A DNA stretch of 64,000 bases from Nocardia amamiensis NBRC 102102 (GCF_001612745.1 NZ_BDBA01000033.1:1-64000), one strand, 5' to 3'; numbered from the stretch's first letter, positions 44,353 to 53,650 are shown. Notes: generated by a model from the sequence alone, not told the origin. Made by a program: numbers and translations.

Positions 44353-45567
44353 ATGGCGGAATCGAAGCAAACCGAAAGCCGCTTCCTGCGGGCGATGCGC
44401 GGCGGTCTCGGGCTGAAACTCGCCGGGGCCGCGATGGTGCTCGCGCTGGTCGCGATCGTGGCGGTCTCGTTGGTCATGTTCGTCGGCGGGTTCACCACCA
44501 CCGCCACCGTGACGGTGGACGCGCCGCGTAGCGGCCTGGTCCTGGACCCGGACGCCAAGGTGAAGATCCGCGGTGTGGAGATCGGGCGCGTCGCGTCCGT
44601 CGACAACACTGCCGAGGGCGCCACGCTGAAACTGGCCCTCGATCCGGAATTGCTGAAGCTGGTGCCGTCCAACGCGGACGTCGACATCAGGTCCACCACC
44701 GTGTTCGGCGCGAAGTACGTCAATTTCGTTGTTCCCGAACAGCCTTCGACCACCCCGCTGCAGCCGGGCGCGACCGTGACGGCGCAGCAGGTGACCGTCG
44801 AGTTCAACACGCTGTTCCAGCATCTGTCCGACGTGCTCGCCAAGATCGAGCCGGAGAAGCTGAACGCGACGCTGTCCGCGCTGGGCACCGCGTTGCAGGG
44901 CCGGGGGGAGAAGCTCGGCGACCTGCTCGCGCAGAGCGACGCGTACCTGCGCGACATCAACCCGTACCTGCCCACGCTGCAACAGGACCTGGCGAAGACG
45001 AGTGACGTCACCAACCTGTACGCGGACACGGTGAACGACCTGCTGCGCACGGTGAACAACGCGACCGTCACCAGCAACACCCTGGTCGAGGAGCAGCACA
45101 GTCTGGACAACGTGCTGGTGAACCTCATCGGGCTGGCCGACACCACCGGTTCGGTCCTGCGCGACAACGAGAGCCAGCTCGTCACGGCGCTCGATCTGCT
45201 GCGCCCGACCACCGGATTGCTCGACGAGTACGCGCCCGCGCTCTACTGCCTGATCGGCGGCCTCGGCAAGGCGCTCCCGATGGGTGAGGCGGTCTTCGGC
45301 GGCCTACAAGAAGGCGTCGCGCTGAACACCGGCTTCATGTACGGCGTCAAGCCCTACACCTATCCGGAGGACCTGCCCAAGGTCAACGCGACCGGCGGCC
45401 CGCGCTGCGAAGGGCTGCTGGACCGGGTGCCGGGCAGCCACGCGAACTATGTCGTCACCGATACCTCGGAAGGCCTGGTGTACACACCGTCGACCACGCT
45501 GACGGTGAACCCGCCGAAGATCTTCCAGATCCTGTTCGCCGGAATGCCGGGGGTGCCGCGTCCGTGA
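44353..45567 (+). CDS. mce4A: Mce4A, substrate-binding MCE protein
   Basis: A 404-aa MCE protein. A signal-anchor helix (about residues 22-45, GAAMVLALVAIVAVSLVMFVG) is followed by the MCE domain (about 47-125) with GLVLDPDAKVKIRGVEIGRV. A long helical region and a C-terminal domain with paired Cys (ALYCLIGG, GPRCEGLL) follow. The six Mce4 proteins form a hexameric tube for sterol passage across the envelope. The TGA overlaps the GTG of mce4B. Confidence 0.92.
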   Translation: MAESKQTESRFLRAMRGGLGLKLAGAAMVLALVAIVAVSLVMFVGGFTTTATVTVDAPRSGLVLDPDAKVKIRGVEIGRVASVDNTAEGATLKLALDPELLKLVPSNADVDIRSTTVFGAKYVNFVVPEQPSTTPLQPGATVTAQQVTVEFNTLFQHLSDVLAKIEPEKLNATLSALGTALQGRGEKLGDLLAQSDAYLRDINPYLPTLQQDLAKTSDVTNLYADTVNDLLRTVNNATVTSNTLVEEQHSLDNVLVNLIGLADTTGSVLRDNESQLVTALDLLRPTTGLLDEYAPALYCLIGGLGKALPMGEAVFGGLQEGVALNTGFMYGVKPYTYPEDLPKVNATGGPRCEGLLDRVPGSHANYVVTDTSEGLVYTPSTTLTVNPPKIFQILFAGMPGVPRP

Positions 45568-46592
45568 AAAACACCGCGACGACCGTCAAATTGGCCATCT
45601 TCACCCTGGTGATGACGCTGGTCTTCGCCGGACTCGCGGTCGTGTTCAGCCAGATGCGCTTCGCGCGGGAGCACAGCTACCACGCCGTGTTCACCAGTTC
45701 CTCCGGCATGCTGCCCGGCGCGAAGGTGCGCATCGCCGGTGTGCCGGTCGGGTCGGTCACCTCGGTGCGGGTCGGCAAGGACTATCTGGCGCATGTCGAG
45801 TTCGACGTCGACCGCAAGTATCAACTGCTCACCAGCACACGCGCGGCGGTCAAGTACGAGAACCTGGTCGGCGACCGCTACCTCGAGCTGTCCGAGGGAC
45901 CCGGCTCCAATCGGGTGCTGCAACCGGGCGGCACCCTCCCGAAGGAGCAGACCGCGCCCGCACTGGATCTGGACATGCTGCTCGGCGGGTTCCGGCCGCT
46001 GCTGCGCGGCTTGGATCCCGGGCAGGTGAACGACCTGACCAACGCGCTGCTGCAGATCTTCCAAGGCCAAGGCGGCACGCTGGTGGCGCTGCTCAACAGC
46101 GGCGGCTCGTTCGCGAAGACGCTGGCGGATCGGGACGCGCTGATCGGCAGCGTGATCGACAACCTGAACACCGTGCTGCGGACCATCGATGAGCGCGGCG
46201 ACCAATTCGCCACGACCATCGCCGAATTGCAGCGTCTGATCAGCGGATTGGCCGCCGATCGGGATCAGATCGGCGACGCCATCCCGCGCATCGCGGGTGC
46301 CACCGGCGACCTCACCGACCTGCTCGCCCAGGCCCGCCCCGACCTGCAGGGCACGATCGAGCAGACCGGACGACTGGCCACCAACCTCGACGCCGGGTCC
46401 GACACCGTCCAGTGGGTGCTGGAGCGGCTGCCGTCGACCTATCGCCAGCTGATCCGGATCGGCTCGTACGGCTCGTTCCTCCAGCTCTATGTCTGCCAGA
46501 CGAACTTCCTGGTGGACGGCCCGAACGGACAGACGATGAAGATCAACATGCCTGGGGCCCAGACGACCGGAAGGTGTGCGGACGAGCGATGA
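45564..46592 (+). CDS. mce4B: Mce4B, MCE-family protein
   Basis: A 342-aa MCE protein: N-terminal membrane anchor (LAIFTLVMTLVFAGLAVVF), MCE domain with SGMLPGAKVRIAGVPVGSV, then a long amphipathic helical region (about 150-300). It starts with GTG overlapping the mce4A stop, and its own stop overlaps the mce4C start (ATGA), so stoichiometric translation is expected. Confidence 0.92.
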   Translation: MKNTATTVKLAIFTLVMTLVFAGLAVVFSQMRFAREHSYHAVFTSSSGMLPGAKVRIAGVPVGSVTSVRVGKDYLAHVEFDVDRKYQLLTSTRAAVKYENLVGDRYLELSEGPGSNRVLQPGGTLPKEQTAPALDLDMLLGGFRPLLRGLDPGQVNDLTNALLQIFQGQGGTLVALLNSGGSFAKTLADRDALIGSVIDNLNTVLRTIDERGDQFATTIAELQRLISGLAADRDQIGDAIPRIAGATGDLTDLLAQARPDLQGTIEQTGRLATNLDAGSDTVQWVLERLPSTYRQLIRIGSYGSFLQLYVCQTNFLVDGPNGQTMKINMPGAQTTGRCADER

Positions 46593-47650
46593 ACGAGCAG
46601 CGAAATTCCGCCGTCACCATCGGCATCGTCGGCCTCGTGCTCGCGGTGGCGGTGGCGCTGTCGGCATTGCAATTCGACCGGCTTCCCTTCATCCGCTCCG
46701 GCGCCACGTTCACCGCCTACTTCGCCGACGCGGGCGGTTTGCTGCCCGGGGACCCCGTGCAGGTCGCGGGCGTGCGGTCCGGACGGGTCGAAGACGTCGC
46801 TCTGGACGGCGCGAAGGTGCTCGTCCGGTTCACATTGGCGGAGTCGATCGTGCTGGGGGAGAAGACTTCAGCGGCGATCAAGACCAACACGGTGCTCGGC
46901 CGCAAGTCGCTGGAGGTGACGCCGTCCGGCCCAGGCGCGCTGCGTGTCGACGACACGATTCCGCTGGATCGCACCACCTCGCCGTATTCGCTCAACGAGG
47001 CGCTGAGCGATCTGGCGGGCACGGTGCACGACCTGGACCTGGACCAGGTCGATCGGACCCTCGACGCGCTGTCGGAGACGTTCGCCGACACGCCCGCTCC
47101 GCTGCGCTCTGCGCTCGACGGTGTCACCGCGCTGTCACGCAGCATCAACGCACGCGATGCGGCCCTATCGGATTTGCTGAGGCGTGCGCAGAGCGTGACG
47201 AAGATCCTCGCCGACCGGGGAAACCAGATCAACGCGCTGATACTGGACGGCAACGAGTTGCTCGGCGAGCTGAACCGGCGGCGCACCGCGCTTGGTCAGC
47301 TGATCGTGTATGTCAACGGACTCGCCCAGCAGCTCTCCGGGCTGGTCGCCGACAACGAGGCACAGCTGAAACCCGCGTTGGACAAGCTGAATTCGGTGCT
47401 GGCGCTGTTGCAGCGCAACAAGCAGAACATCGCCGACGCGCTGGATGGGCTCGGCCCCTTCGCCGCCGCGCTCGGCGAGCAGGTGGGCAGCGGCCCGTAC
47501 TTCCAGGCGTACGTGGTCAACGCCGCGAGCAAGACGCTGCAGCCGCTGGTGGACGCGCTGGTGTGGCCGCAGCACTTGCCGAACGATCTACAGAGCTATC
47601 TCACGCCGTTCCCGTCGATCGAACCCGCGATACAGGAGCCGCCGCGATGA
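46589..47650 (+). CDS. mce4C: Mce4C, MCE-family protein
   Basis: A 353-aa MCE protein with the N-terminal anchor VTIGIVGLVLAVAVALSAL, MCE-domain block GGLLPGDPVQVAGVRSGRV and coiled helical repeats (DLLRRAQSVTKILADRG). Its stop overlaps the ATG of a 29-codon open frame that leads into mce4D, the only junction in mce4A-F without direct overlap. Confidence 0.92.
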   Translation: MNEQRNSAVTIGIVGLVLAVAVALSALQFDRLPFIRSGATFTAYFADAGGLLPGDPVQVAGVRSGRVEDVALDGAKVLVRFTLAESIVLGEKTSAAIKTNTVLGRKSLEVTPSGPGALRVDDTIPLDRTTSPYSLNEALSDLAGTVHDLDLDQVDRTLDALSETFADTPAPLRSALDGVTALSRSINARDAALSDLLRRAQSVTKILADRGNQINALILDGNELLGELNRRRTALGQLIVYVNGLAQQLSGLVADNEAQLKPALDKLNSVLALLQRNKQNIADALDGLGPFAAALGEQVGSGPYFQAYVVNAASKTLQPLVDALVWPQHLPNDLQSYLTPFPSIEPAIQEPPR

Positions 47651-47736
47651 GTGGGCATTACCCGTCCATCCGCTACCCGTCTCGAGCCGTCGATAGATCG
47701 GCCGGGGAGTCGTGTCCGGGGGAATCTGCATGCTGA
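47647..47736 (+). CDS. 29-codon bridging open frame between mce4C and mce4D
   Basis: The frame begins with an ATG overlapping the mce4C TGA (ATGA) and ends with a TGA that overlaps the mce4D ATG (ATGCTGA). The peptide starts MSGHYPSIRYPSRAVD and has no recognisable domain. It is either a leader that carries ribosomes from mce4C into mce4D, or a chance frame. No homology claim is made. Confidence 0.4.
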   Translation: MSGHYPSIRYPSRAVDRSAGESCPGESAC

Positions 47737-48995
47737 ACGTCGTACGGAAACTGCCCCGCTGGGCGCTGGTGGTGGCCGGTGTGCTGGCTGCCGTACTGGT
47801 CGTCGCCGTGGCGTGGAACGGCATAGCCCGCATCGGAACGACCAAGGTCACGGCGTACTTCCCGTCCACGTCCGGTTTGTACGCGGGCGACGACGTGCGG
47901 GTGCTCGGCGTGAAAGTGGGCCGGATCGACGCGATCGAGCCGGGCGCCGACCGGGTGAAGGTGACGATGACGCTCGACCGCGGTGTCGACGTCCCCGCCG
48001 ACCCTCGGGCGGTGATCATCTCGCCTTCCCTGGTCTCCGCGCGGTTCATTCAGCTCGCGCCCGCCTACACCGGCGGCCCGAAGCTGTCCGACGGCGGCGT
48101 GATCCCCATGGAGCACACCGCGGTGCCGGTGGAGTGGGACGACATCAAGGCGGAGCTGACCAAGCTGGCCACCGCGCTCGGTCCCGTCGGCGACGACAAG
48201 CAGGGCTCGTTCGGCCGCTTCGTCGACACCGCCGCCGACAACCTCGACGGCAACGGCCAGCGGTTCCGCGACACGCTCCGGGAGTTGTCGGCGACCCTGA
48301 GCACGTTGTCGGACGGTCGCACCGACCTGTTCGGCACCGTGCGCAACCTGCAGAAGTTCGTCGAGGTGCTCTCGGCGAGCAACGAGCAGATCGTGCAGTT
48401 CGGCGGACGGCTCGCGTCGGTGTCCTCGGTGCTGGCCGGCGTCTCGGCGGATCTCGGCGCTGGACTGGACAATCTCGACGCCGCGGTGGCCGACGTGCGC
48501 CGGTTCCTGGACAACAGCGGCGCCGAACTCACCGAGAGCGTGCAGCGGCTGGCCGACGCCACCCAGGTGCTCGCCGACAAGCGGCCGGAGCTGGAACGAG
48601 TGCTGCACTCCGGCCCGACCGCGCTGGTGAACTTCTACCAGATCTACAAACCGGCTCAAGGCACCTTGACCGGCGCGATCGCCCTGAACAACCCCGCCGA
48701 CCCGCTCGGCTTCCTGTGCGGCTCGGTCCGCGCGCTGGAGACCAACGACTCCGATCGCAGCGCCGACCTCTGCGCCCAGTACCTGGCGCCGGTGATCAAG
48801 AGCTTGGGCATGAACTACGTGCCGATCATGTCGAACGCGGCCAGCGGCGTGACCGCGTTCCCGGACCAGCTGGTGTACACCGACCCCAGCCTGGCCGATC
48901 GGGCGGCGAGTCAGACCCCGGCGCAGCCGCAACCAGCGCCGGTGAGCGTGCCGGACGGCATTGCCGGACTGGCTATCCCGGGAGGACTGCGATGA
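47730..48995 (+). CDS. mce4D: Mce4D, MCE-family protein
   Basis: A 421-aa MCE protein: anchor WALVVAGVLAAVLVVAVAW, MCE domain with SGLYAGDDVRVLGVKVGRID and SARFIQLAPAYTGGP, helical stem, and a C-terminal Pro/Gln-rich tail (TPAQPQPAPVSVP). ATG 47730 has a gggggaa ribosome site; GTG 47712 is an in-frame alternative. The stop overlaps the mce4E ATG. Confidence 0.92.
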   Translation: MLNVVRKLPRWALVVAGVLAAVLVVAVAWNGIARIGTTKVTAYFPSTSGLYAGDDVRVLGVKVGRIDAIEPGADRVKVTMTLDRGVDVPADPRAVIISPSLVSARFIQLAPAYTGGPKLSDGGVIPMEHTAVPVEWDDIKAELTKLATALGPVGDDKQGSFGRFVDTAADNLDGNGQRFRDTLRELSATLSTLSDGRTDLFGTVRNLQKFVEVLSASNEQIVQFGGRLASVSSVLAGVSADLGAGLDNLDAAVADVRRFLDNSGAELTESVQRLADATQVLADKRPELERVLHSGPTALVNFYQIYKPAQGTLTGAIALNNPADPLGFLCGSVRALETNDSDRSADLCAQYLAPVIKSLGMNYVPIMSNAASGVTAFPDQLVYTDPSLADRAASQTPAQPQPAPVSVPDGIAGLAIPGGLR

Positions 48996-50236
48996 TGCCG
49001 ACGCGGCGGATGCGCCGCACCGCCGCCGTCGCGGTGGGGCTGGCGCTGGCGATTTCCGGTTGCCAATGGGACGGGCTGAACTCGCTGCCGATGCCCGGCA
49101 CCGAGGGCACCGCGCCGGGCTCCTATCAGGTACGCATCCAGATGCCGAATGTCACCACACTGACCAGGAATTCGCCGGTCCGGGTGCACGACGTGACGGT
49201 CGGCACGGTGTCGAGGATCGAGGTGGAGGACTGGCACGCGCTGGTCACTGTCTCGCTCAACCCCGACGTGCGGTTGCCCGCCAACGCGGTCGCCAAGATC
49301 GGGCAGACCAGTCTGCTCGGGTCCAATCATGTCGAGCTGTCCGCGCCCACCGATCAGCCCCCGGAAGGCGAGCTGAAAGGGGGCGACGTCATTCCGCTGG
49401 CGCGAGCCGGGATCTACCCGACCACCGAGCAGGTGCTGTCCTCGCTGTCGGTGGTGCTCAACGGCGGCGGCGTCGCCCAGCTGGAAACCATTACCCGGGA
49501 ACTGAATTCCGCGCTCACCGGGCGGGAGGACGCGATCCGGGACCTGCTGCCGCAGCTGAACGAGCTGACCACGAACCTGGACCGCCAGACCGGTGACATC
49601 ATCGCCGCGATGAGCGGCCTGGACCGCCTCGGCGGACAGCTGGCCCAGCAGCGCGACGTGGTCGCGGCCGCCATCGAACAGATCCATCCGGCGCTGACCG
49701 TGCTGGCCGACCGCAGGGCAAACATCACCAGGGCACTCACCGCGCTCGGCGAATTGAGTGACGTCACGCAGCGGATCATCGACGTCAGCGGAAATGACCT
49801 GAAGGCCAACTTGCACAGCCTCGTCCCGGTGCTGCGATCGCTCTCCGACACCGGCAACAACCTTACCGAGGCGCTGAAGATCCTGGCCACCTTCCCGTTC
49901 CCGATGAAGAACCTCGAACACGCCATCAAGGGCGACTACCTGAACCTGTTCATGACGGTGGATATGACCGGGCGGCGGCTGGATTCGAACTTCCTCACCG
50001 GTACCCCGCTGGGCGGGCGCTTCGGCGGGGTGGAAGGGGCGCTGGGCAGCTTCGCGCCGGGCACCGCCGCGCAGAATGGTGACCCGGCCACCGGGCCGCT
50101 CCAGGCGCCGCCGCCTGCGACCCAACCCGCTCCGACCATCCCCGGTCTGCCGCCGATACCAGGTCTGCCCGCGATTCCCGGATTGACCGTGCCCTTGCCT
50201 GGCAACAGCGCACCGCAAGGGGGTCCGGGACAGTGA
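48992..50236 (+). CDS. mce4E: Mce4E, MCE-family lipoprotein (LprN-like)
   Basis: A 414-aa MCE lipoprotein. The signal peptide ends in a lipobox (LAISGCQW, lipidated Cys near residue 24). The MCE domain includes RNSPVRVHDVTVGTVSRIEV and ends around SLLGSNHVELSAP; a helical region and a Pro-rich tail with IPGLPPIPGLPAIPG repeats follow. The E subunit is the lipoprotein member in all mce operons. It is coupled to mce4D and mce4F by overlaps. Confidence 0.93.
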   Translation: MMPTRRMRRTAAVAVGLALAISGCQWDGLNSLPMPGTEGTAPGSYQVRIQMPNVTTLTRNSPVRVHDVTVGTVSRIEVEDWHALVTVSLNPDVRLPANAVAKIGQTSLLGSNHVELSAPTDQPPEGELKGGDVIPLARAGIYPTTEQVLSSLSVVLNGGGVAQLETITRELNSALTGREDAIRDLLPQLNELTTNLDRQTGDIIAAMSGLDRLGGQLAQQRDVVAAAIEQIHPALTVLADRRANITRALTALGELSDVTQRIIDVSGNDLKANLHSLVPVLRSLSDTGNNLTEALKILATFPFPMKNLEHAIKGDYLNLFMTVDMTGRRLDSNFLTGTPLGGRFGGVEGALGSFAPGTAAQNGDPATGPLQAPPPATQPAPTIPGLPPIPGLPAIPGLTVPLPGNSAPQGGPGQ

Positions 50237-51657
50237 AACTCACTCCGTTCGTCCGTACCCAGCTGATCATCTTCTCCGTGCTCACGGTGATCGGCTTGGT
50301 GGTCATGGGCGGGACATATGTGAAGCTGCCCGCGATGTTCGGCATCGGGCGCTACGAGGTCACGGTGCAGCTGGCCGCGACCGGTGGTCTCTATCCGACG
50401 GCCAACGTCGCCTACCGTGGCACGAATGTCGGTGTGGTGAAGGAAGTCCGGCTGACGCCCGTAGGGGTGGACGCGAAGCTGTCCATCGGCAGCGACTACA
50501 AGATCCCCGCCGACGTCGACGCCTGGGTGCGCAGCGTGTCCGCGGTCGGCGAGCAGTACGTCGACCTGGTGCCGCCCGAGCGCCGCACGGGCGGAAACCT
50601 GCACGACGGCAGCGTGATCCCGGTGGAGCGCACCAAGCTGCCGCAGGACGTCGGCACGCTGCTCGACCAAGCCGACCGGTTGCTGTCCAGCGTCGCCGAC
50701 ACCCGGCTGCGGCAGGTCATCGACGAGGCGTTCCTCGCGTTCAACGGCGCCGGTCCCGACCTACAGCGGTTCATCGATTCCGCGGCCCTGCTGGTGCAGG
50801 AAGCGCAGGCCAACGCCGAACCGACGAAACAGCTGCTCGATCAGGTCGGGCCGCTGCTGGACACCCAGATCCGCTCGGATGCCGCGATCCGTTCCTGGAC
50901 CGCCGATCTGGCGACGGTCACCGATCAACTGCGCGCCCACGACCCCGCGCTGCGCGGCGTGCTGAACAAAGGACCGGCCGCGGCGCAGCGGGTGAGCGCG
51001 CTGTTCAACGATCTGCGGCCGACACTGCCGCTGCTGCTGGCGAATCTGGTCAGCGTCGGCCAGGTGGGCGTCACGTATCACGCTGGACTGGAGCAGGTCC
51101 TGGTGGTCTATCCGCCACTGGTCGCCGCGCTGCTCACCGCGGTCCGCGGCCCGCTCGAATACGGCGCCTTGGTGGATTTCATGTCGTTGGTCAACGACCC
51201 GCCCGCGTGCACCACCGGCTTCCTGCCGCCGGACCAGCGCCGCTCGCCGAGCGAGCTGGACACCCCGGACACGCCGCCCGGCCTGTACTGCAAAGTGCCG
51301 CAGGACGCGCCCGAAGCGGTACGCGGTATCCGCAACACCCCGTGCGCGGAGGTGCCCGGTGTGCGCGCCCCGACGCCGGAGATGTGCCGGAGCGGGTACG
51401 TTCCGTTGGGCAACAATCCGCCGTTCGGGCCGCCGCAGCCGGTCGCCCCCGCGGCCGCGCCCACGGACGAATCCCCTGGAGTCGCACCCGCCAGTTACGG
51501 TGGCGGCACTCCCGCCGCCGCGCAGGCATACGACCCGGACACCGGCGTGTACATCGGCACCGATGGGCGCACATACCGGCAGGGCGATATCGGACCGGGC
51601 GGTTCGGGCACGGTACCGTCGAGCTGGCAGTCGATGCTCGAGGAGCAGCAACGATGA
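50233..51657 (+). CDS. mce4F: Mce4F, MCE-family protein
   Basis: A 474-aa MCE protein with an N-terminal anchor (LIIFSVLTVIGLVVMGGTYV), the MCE block GGLYPTANVAYRGTNVGVV, and a C-terminal region with several Cys (DPPACTTGF, GLYCKVP, NTPCAEVPG, PEMCRSGY) and a Pro/Ala tail. GTG start overlapping the mce4E stop; the stop overlaps the following mas gene. Last of the six MCE subunits. Confidence 0.92.
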   Translation: MKLTPFVRTQLIIFSVLTVIGLVVMGGTYVKLPAMFGIGRYEVTVQLAATGGLYPTANVAYRGTNVGVVKEVRLTPVGVDAKLSIGSDYKIPADVDAWVRSVSAVGEQYVDLVPPERRTGGNLHDGSVIPVERTKLPQDVGTLLDQADRLLSSVADTRLRQVIDEAFLAFNGAGPDLQRFIDSAALLVQEAQANAEPTKQLLDQVGPLLDTQIRSDAAIRSWTADLATVTDQLRAHDPALRGVLNKGPAAAQRVSALFNDLRPTLPLLLANLVSVGQVGVTYHAGLEQVLVVYPPLVAALLTAVRGPLEYGALVDFMSLVNDPPACTTGFLPPDQRRSPSELDTPDTPPGLYCKVPQDAPEAVRGIRNTPCAEVPGVRAPTPEMCRSGYVPLGNNPPFGPPQPVAPAAAPTDESPGVAPASYGGGTPAAAQAYDPDTGVYIGTDGRTYRQGDIGPGGSGTVPSSWQSMLEEQQR

Positions 51658-52853
51658 GTGATCACAACGGAGAAGGTCACCGCACGCGGCGGCGTGCGGT
51701 GCGCTCGGCCGGGCCCCCGGTCGAGGAGACCACGACCGGGAGCACCACGGGCGCGAAGACCTCGGCCGCCGTGGGCCGCAGCGCGGGAACGCCCAGCTCG
51801 ACGCTGGATAGCGGACCGAGTTCCCTAGTCGCCGAGACCGAGCCCACGACCTCAGTGGCGAAGCAAGTCGCCTCGCAGGAGATGCCCGACTCGGGCGCGC
51901 CGACCGCCGAGGTTGCCGAGGCAACGGTCGCCAAGACGAATGCCGATGCCGAACCGAATGCGGCCGTGGCGGGCAAGGCGGGGGTGGCGGCCGCGACAGC
52001 GGGTGTCCAGCCGGACCAGGCTGGCCGGGCGGCGGTTGCCGCAGAGCGAACGGTCGCCAGGGTGGACGGTGCCGAGGCCGACGAGACATCGCTCGCCAAC
52101 GGGATAGCGGACGCCGAACCGGATGCGGTCGTGGTGGGCAAGGCAGGGGTTGCGGCCGCGAAAGCGGATGCCGAGCCGAACCCGGCCGACCAAGCAGCGG
52201 TCGCCGGGGGAGATGGTGGCGAGGCCGACAAGACATCGCTTACCAAGGGGAACACCGAGGACACCGCCGAAGCCGACCAGACCGCAGTCGCCGCTGCGGG
52301 AACCGAGGCCCAGCGGGACACCGACGAGGACTCGCCGACCGAGAAACAGGCCGCACAGACGCGGAATCGCAGCGTCGCCCGGATTCTCACGCTAGCCGCC
52401 TCAGCGCTGTTGGTGCTCGCACTCGTTTGCGGTGCGACTGTTTCGGTATTCGCGATGCGCTCGGCACATGAGCGCGACGAACGCCGCGCCGAGTATTTGC
52501 AGACCGCCAGGCAGGCGATCGTCAATCTCACCACCATCCGCGCCGACTCGGCCAAGCAGGACATCGACCGGATCCTGTCGCTGGCCTCCGGCGAGTTCAA
52601 GACCGAGTTCGACGGCAGGGTTGACCCGTTCACCAGCATCGTGCAGCAGGCCAAGGTGGTCTCCAGCGGCGAGATCGTTGAGGCCGCGCTGGAGAGCGAC
52701 GACGATCGCTCGGCGCGTGTGCTGGTCGCCGCCAAGCAGACGCTCACCAACGCGGGCCAGGCCGAGCCGCAGACCAGGTACTACCGGTTCCGGGTCACCG
52801 TCTCCCGCGGCGACACCGGCCTGACCGTCTCCGATGTGGAGTTCGTGGCATGA
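51654..52853 (+). CDS. mas4A: Mce-associated membrane protein with an expanded Ala-rich N-terminus
   Basis: A 399-aa Mce-associated protein. A transmembrane helix (RILTLAASALLVLALVCG, about residues 243-265) precedes the conserved extracytoplasmic domain (ARQAIVNLTTIRADSAKQDI, VTVSRGDTGLTVSDVEFV). The cytoplasmic N-terminus of about 240 residues is Ala/Glu/Thr-rich and contains two imperfect copies of a block with VAGKAGVAAA / VVGKAGVAAA and ADETSLANG / ADKTSLTKG. M. tuberculosis Rv3493c is only about 240 aa in total, so this part is an expansion. Coupled to mce4F by ATGA. Confidence 0.88.
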   Translation: MSDHNGEGHRTRRRAVRSAGPPVEETTTGSTTGAKTSAAVGRSAGTPSSTLDSGPSSLVAETEPTTSVAKQVASQEMPDSGAPTAEVAEATVAKTNADAEPNAAVAGKAGVAAATAGVQPDQAGRAAVAAERTVARVDGAEADETSLANGIADAEPDAVVVGKAGVAAAKADAEPNPADQAAVAGGDGGEADKTSLTKGNTEDTAEADQTAVAAAGTEAQRDTDEDSPTEKQAAQTRNRSVARILTLAASALLVLALVCGATVSVFAMRSAHERDERRAEYLQTARQAIVNLTTIRADSAKQDIDRILSLASGEFKTEFDGRVDPFTSIVQQAKVVSSGEIVEAALESDDDRSARVLVAAKQTLTNAGQAEPQTRYYRFRVTVSRGDTGLTVSDVEFVA

Positions 52854-53344
52854 ACCTGAACGGAATTCGAGGCAGGATCCTGCTCGCGGTGCTCGGCGTC
52901 GTGGTCGCGGCGGCCGCGGTCATCGGCGGCGTCAACGGATACCGCTACTGGGACGACCGGCAGTCCGAGCAGTCGCGCGAAGACGCCGTCGCCACGGCCG
53001 GCCGCACCGTCGAGGCCATGTTCACCTACAGCCCGCAGACCGTGGACACCGACCTGCGAAAGTCGGCCGACAACCTCAGCGGCGACTTCCGCGAGGACTA
53101 CTTGACGCTGATCGACAAGCAGATCGCGCCGGGCGCCAAGGAAAAGCAGCTCACCGTCACAGCCACCACGCAGGCAGGCGGTGTCGTCTCCGCCGACCGC
53201 TCGCACGCGGTGGTCCTGCTGTTTCTGAACCAGGTCATGACCAGCAAGGACACGCCGCAGGGCACCACCACCGGCAGCCGGGTGCGCGTCACCTTGGCGA
53301 AAACCGACTCGCGCTGGTTGGTCGAGGCCGTCACTCCGGTGTGA
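52850..53344 (+). CDS. mas4B: Mce-associated membrane protein
   Basis: A 164-aa protein with one N-terminal membrane anchor (ILLAVLGVVVAAAAVIGGV) and the same extracytoplasmic fold as the preceding protein (AGRTVEAMFTYSPQTVDTDL, TTGSRVRVTLAKTDSRWLVE). Mas proteins stabilise or assist the Mce tube. It ends the mce4 operon. Its last 40 codons occur a second time 1.9 kb downstream, fused to another gene. Confidence 0.9.
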   Translation: MNLNGIRGRILLAVLGVVVAAAAVIGGVNGYRYWDDRQSEQSREDAVATAGRTVEAMFTYSPQTVDTDLRKSADNLSGDFREDYLTLIDKQIAPGAKEKQLTVTATTQAGGVVSADRSHAVVLLFLNQVMTSKDTPQGTTTGSRVRVTLAKTDSRWLVEAVTPV

Positions 53345-53358
53345 GCGCCCAAGAACCG
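53228..53358 (+). repeat. Direct repeat copy 1: 3' end of mas4B
   Basis: About 130 bp, from AACCAGGTCATGAC through the stop codon to the bases after it, recur at 55111-55241 at roughly 90 percent identity by eye. This copy is in its natural place at the end of mas4B. The two copies flank 1.75 kb of unrelated genes and remnants. Confidence 0.9.
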
Positions 53359-53650
53359 CGCGATGGATCGTCCAGCGCCGCTGCGGCTCGGGCGGGAACG
53401 GAGGATTCCGGACGAGCTTGGCTGGTCCTGCCACTGCCGGGACGATGAATCGGTAGAGGTTGTCGAGGATCGCGCGAGCAAGGAACTCGCCCATCGCTCC
53501 GTAGTCGCCTTTGTCCGCCCTCCGGAGCGCCTCGAGGTAGCGCTCTCGGTCGTTCTCAGAACATACTTTCGATTTGTCATGCTTGAGTGAATCCAAATAG
53601 ACAGTACACTTTCGAGTCGTTTCGATACCGTTTTGGTCGATGAACAGCAC
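53345..53650 (-). pseudogene. Remnant of a Fic-like protein (C-terminal part)
   Basis: Read leftwards from 53650, the frame begins MLFIDQNGIETTRKCTVYLD and contains ENDRERYLEALRRADKGDYG and ILDNLYRFIVPAVAGPAKLV. The last two resemble the C-terminal segment of a group of actinobacterial Fic/HTH proteins as I remember them. Similarity stops after PAKLV, and the frame then runs antisense through mas4B. The first 90 bp are clearly lower in GC than the surroundings. I read it as a truncated foreign gene; the family name is tentative. Confidence 0.45.

Noticed and set aside
47651..50236. Very long open frame (861 codons) on the + strand over mce4D and mce4E
   Set aside because: It is partly the shifted frame of mce4D (Arg/Gly-rich shadow of high-GC DNA); only its last part, mce4E from 48992, has coding character and a lipobox start.
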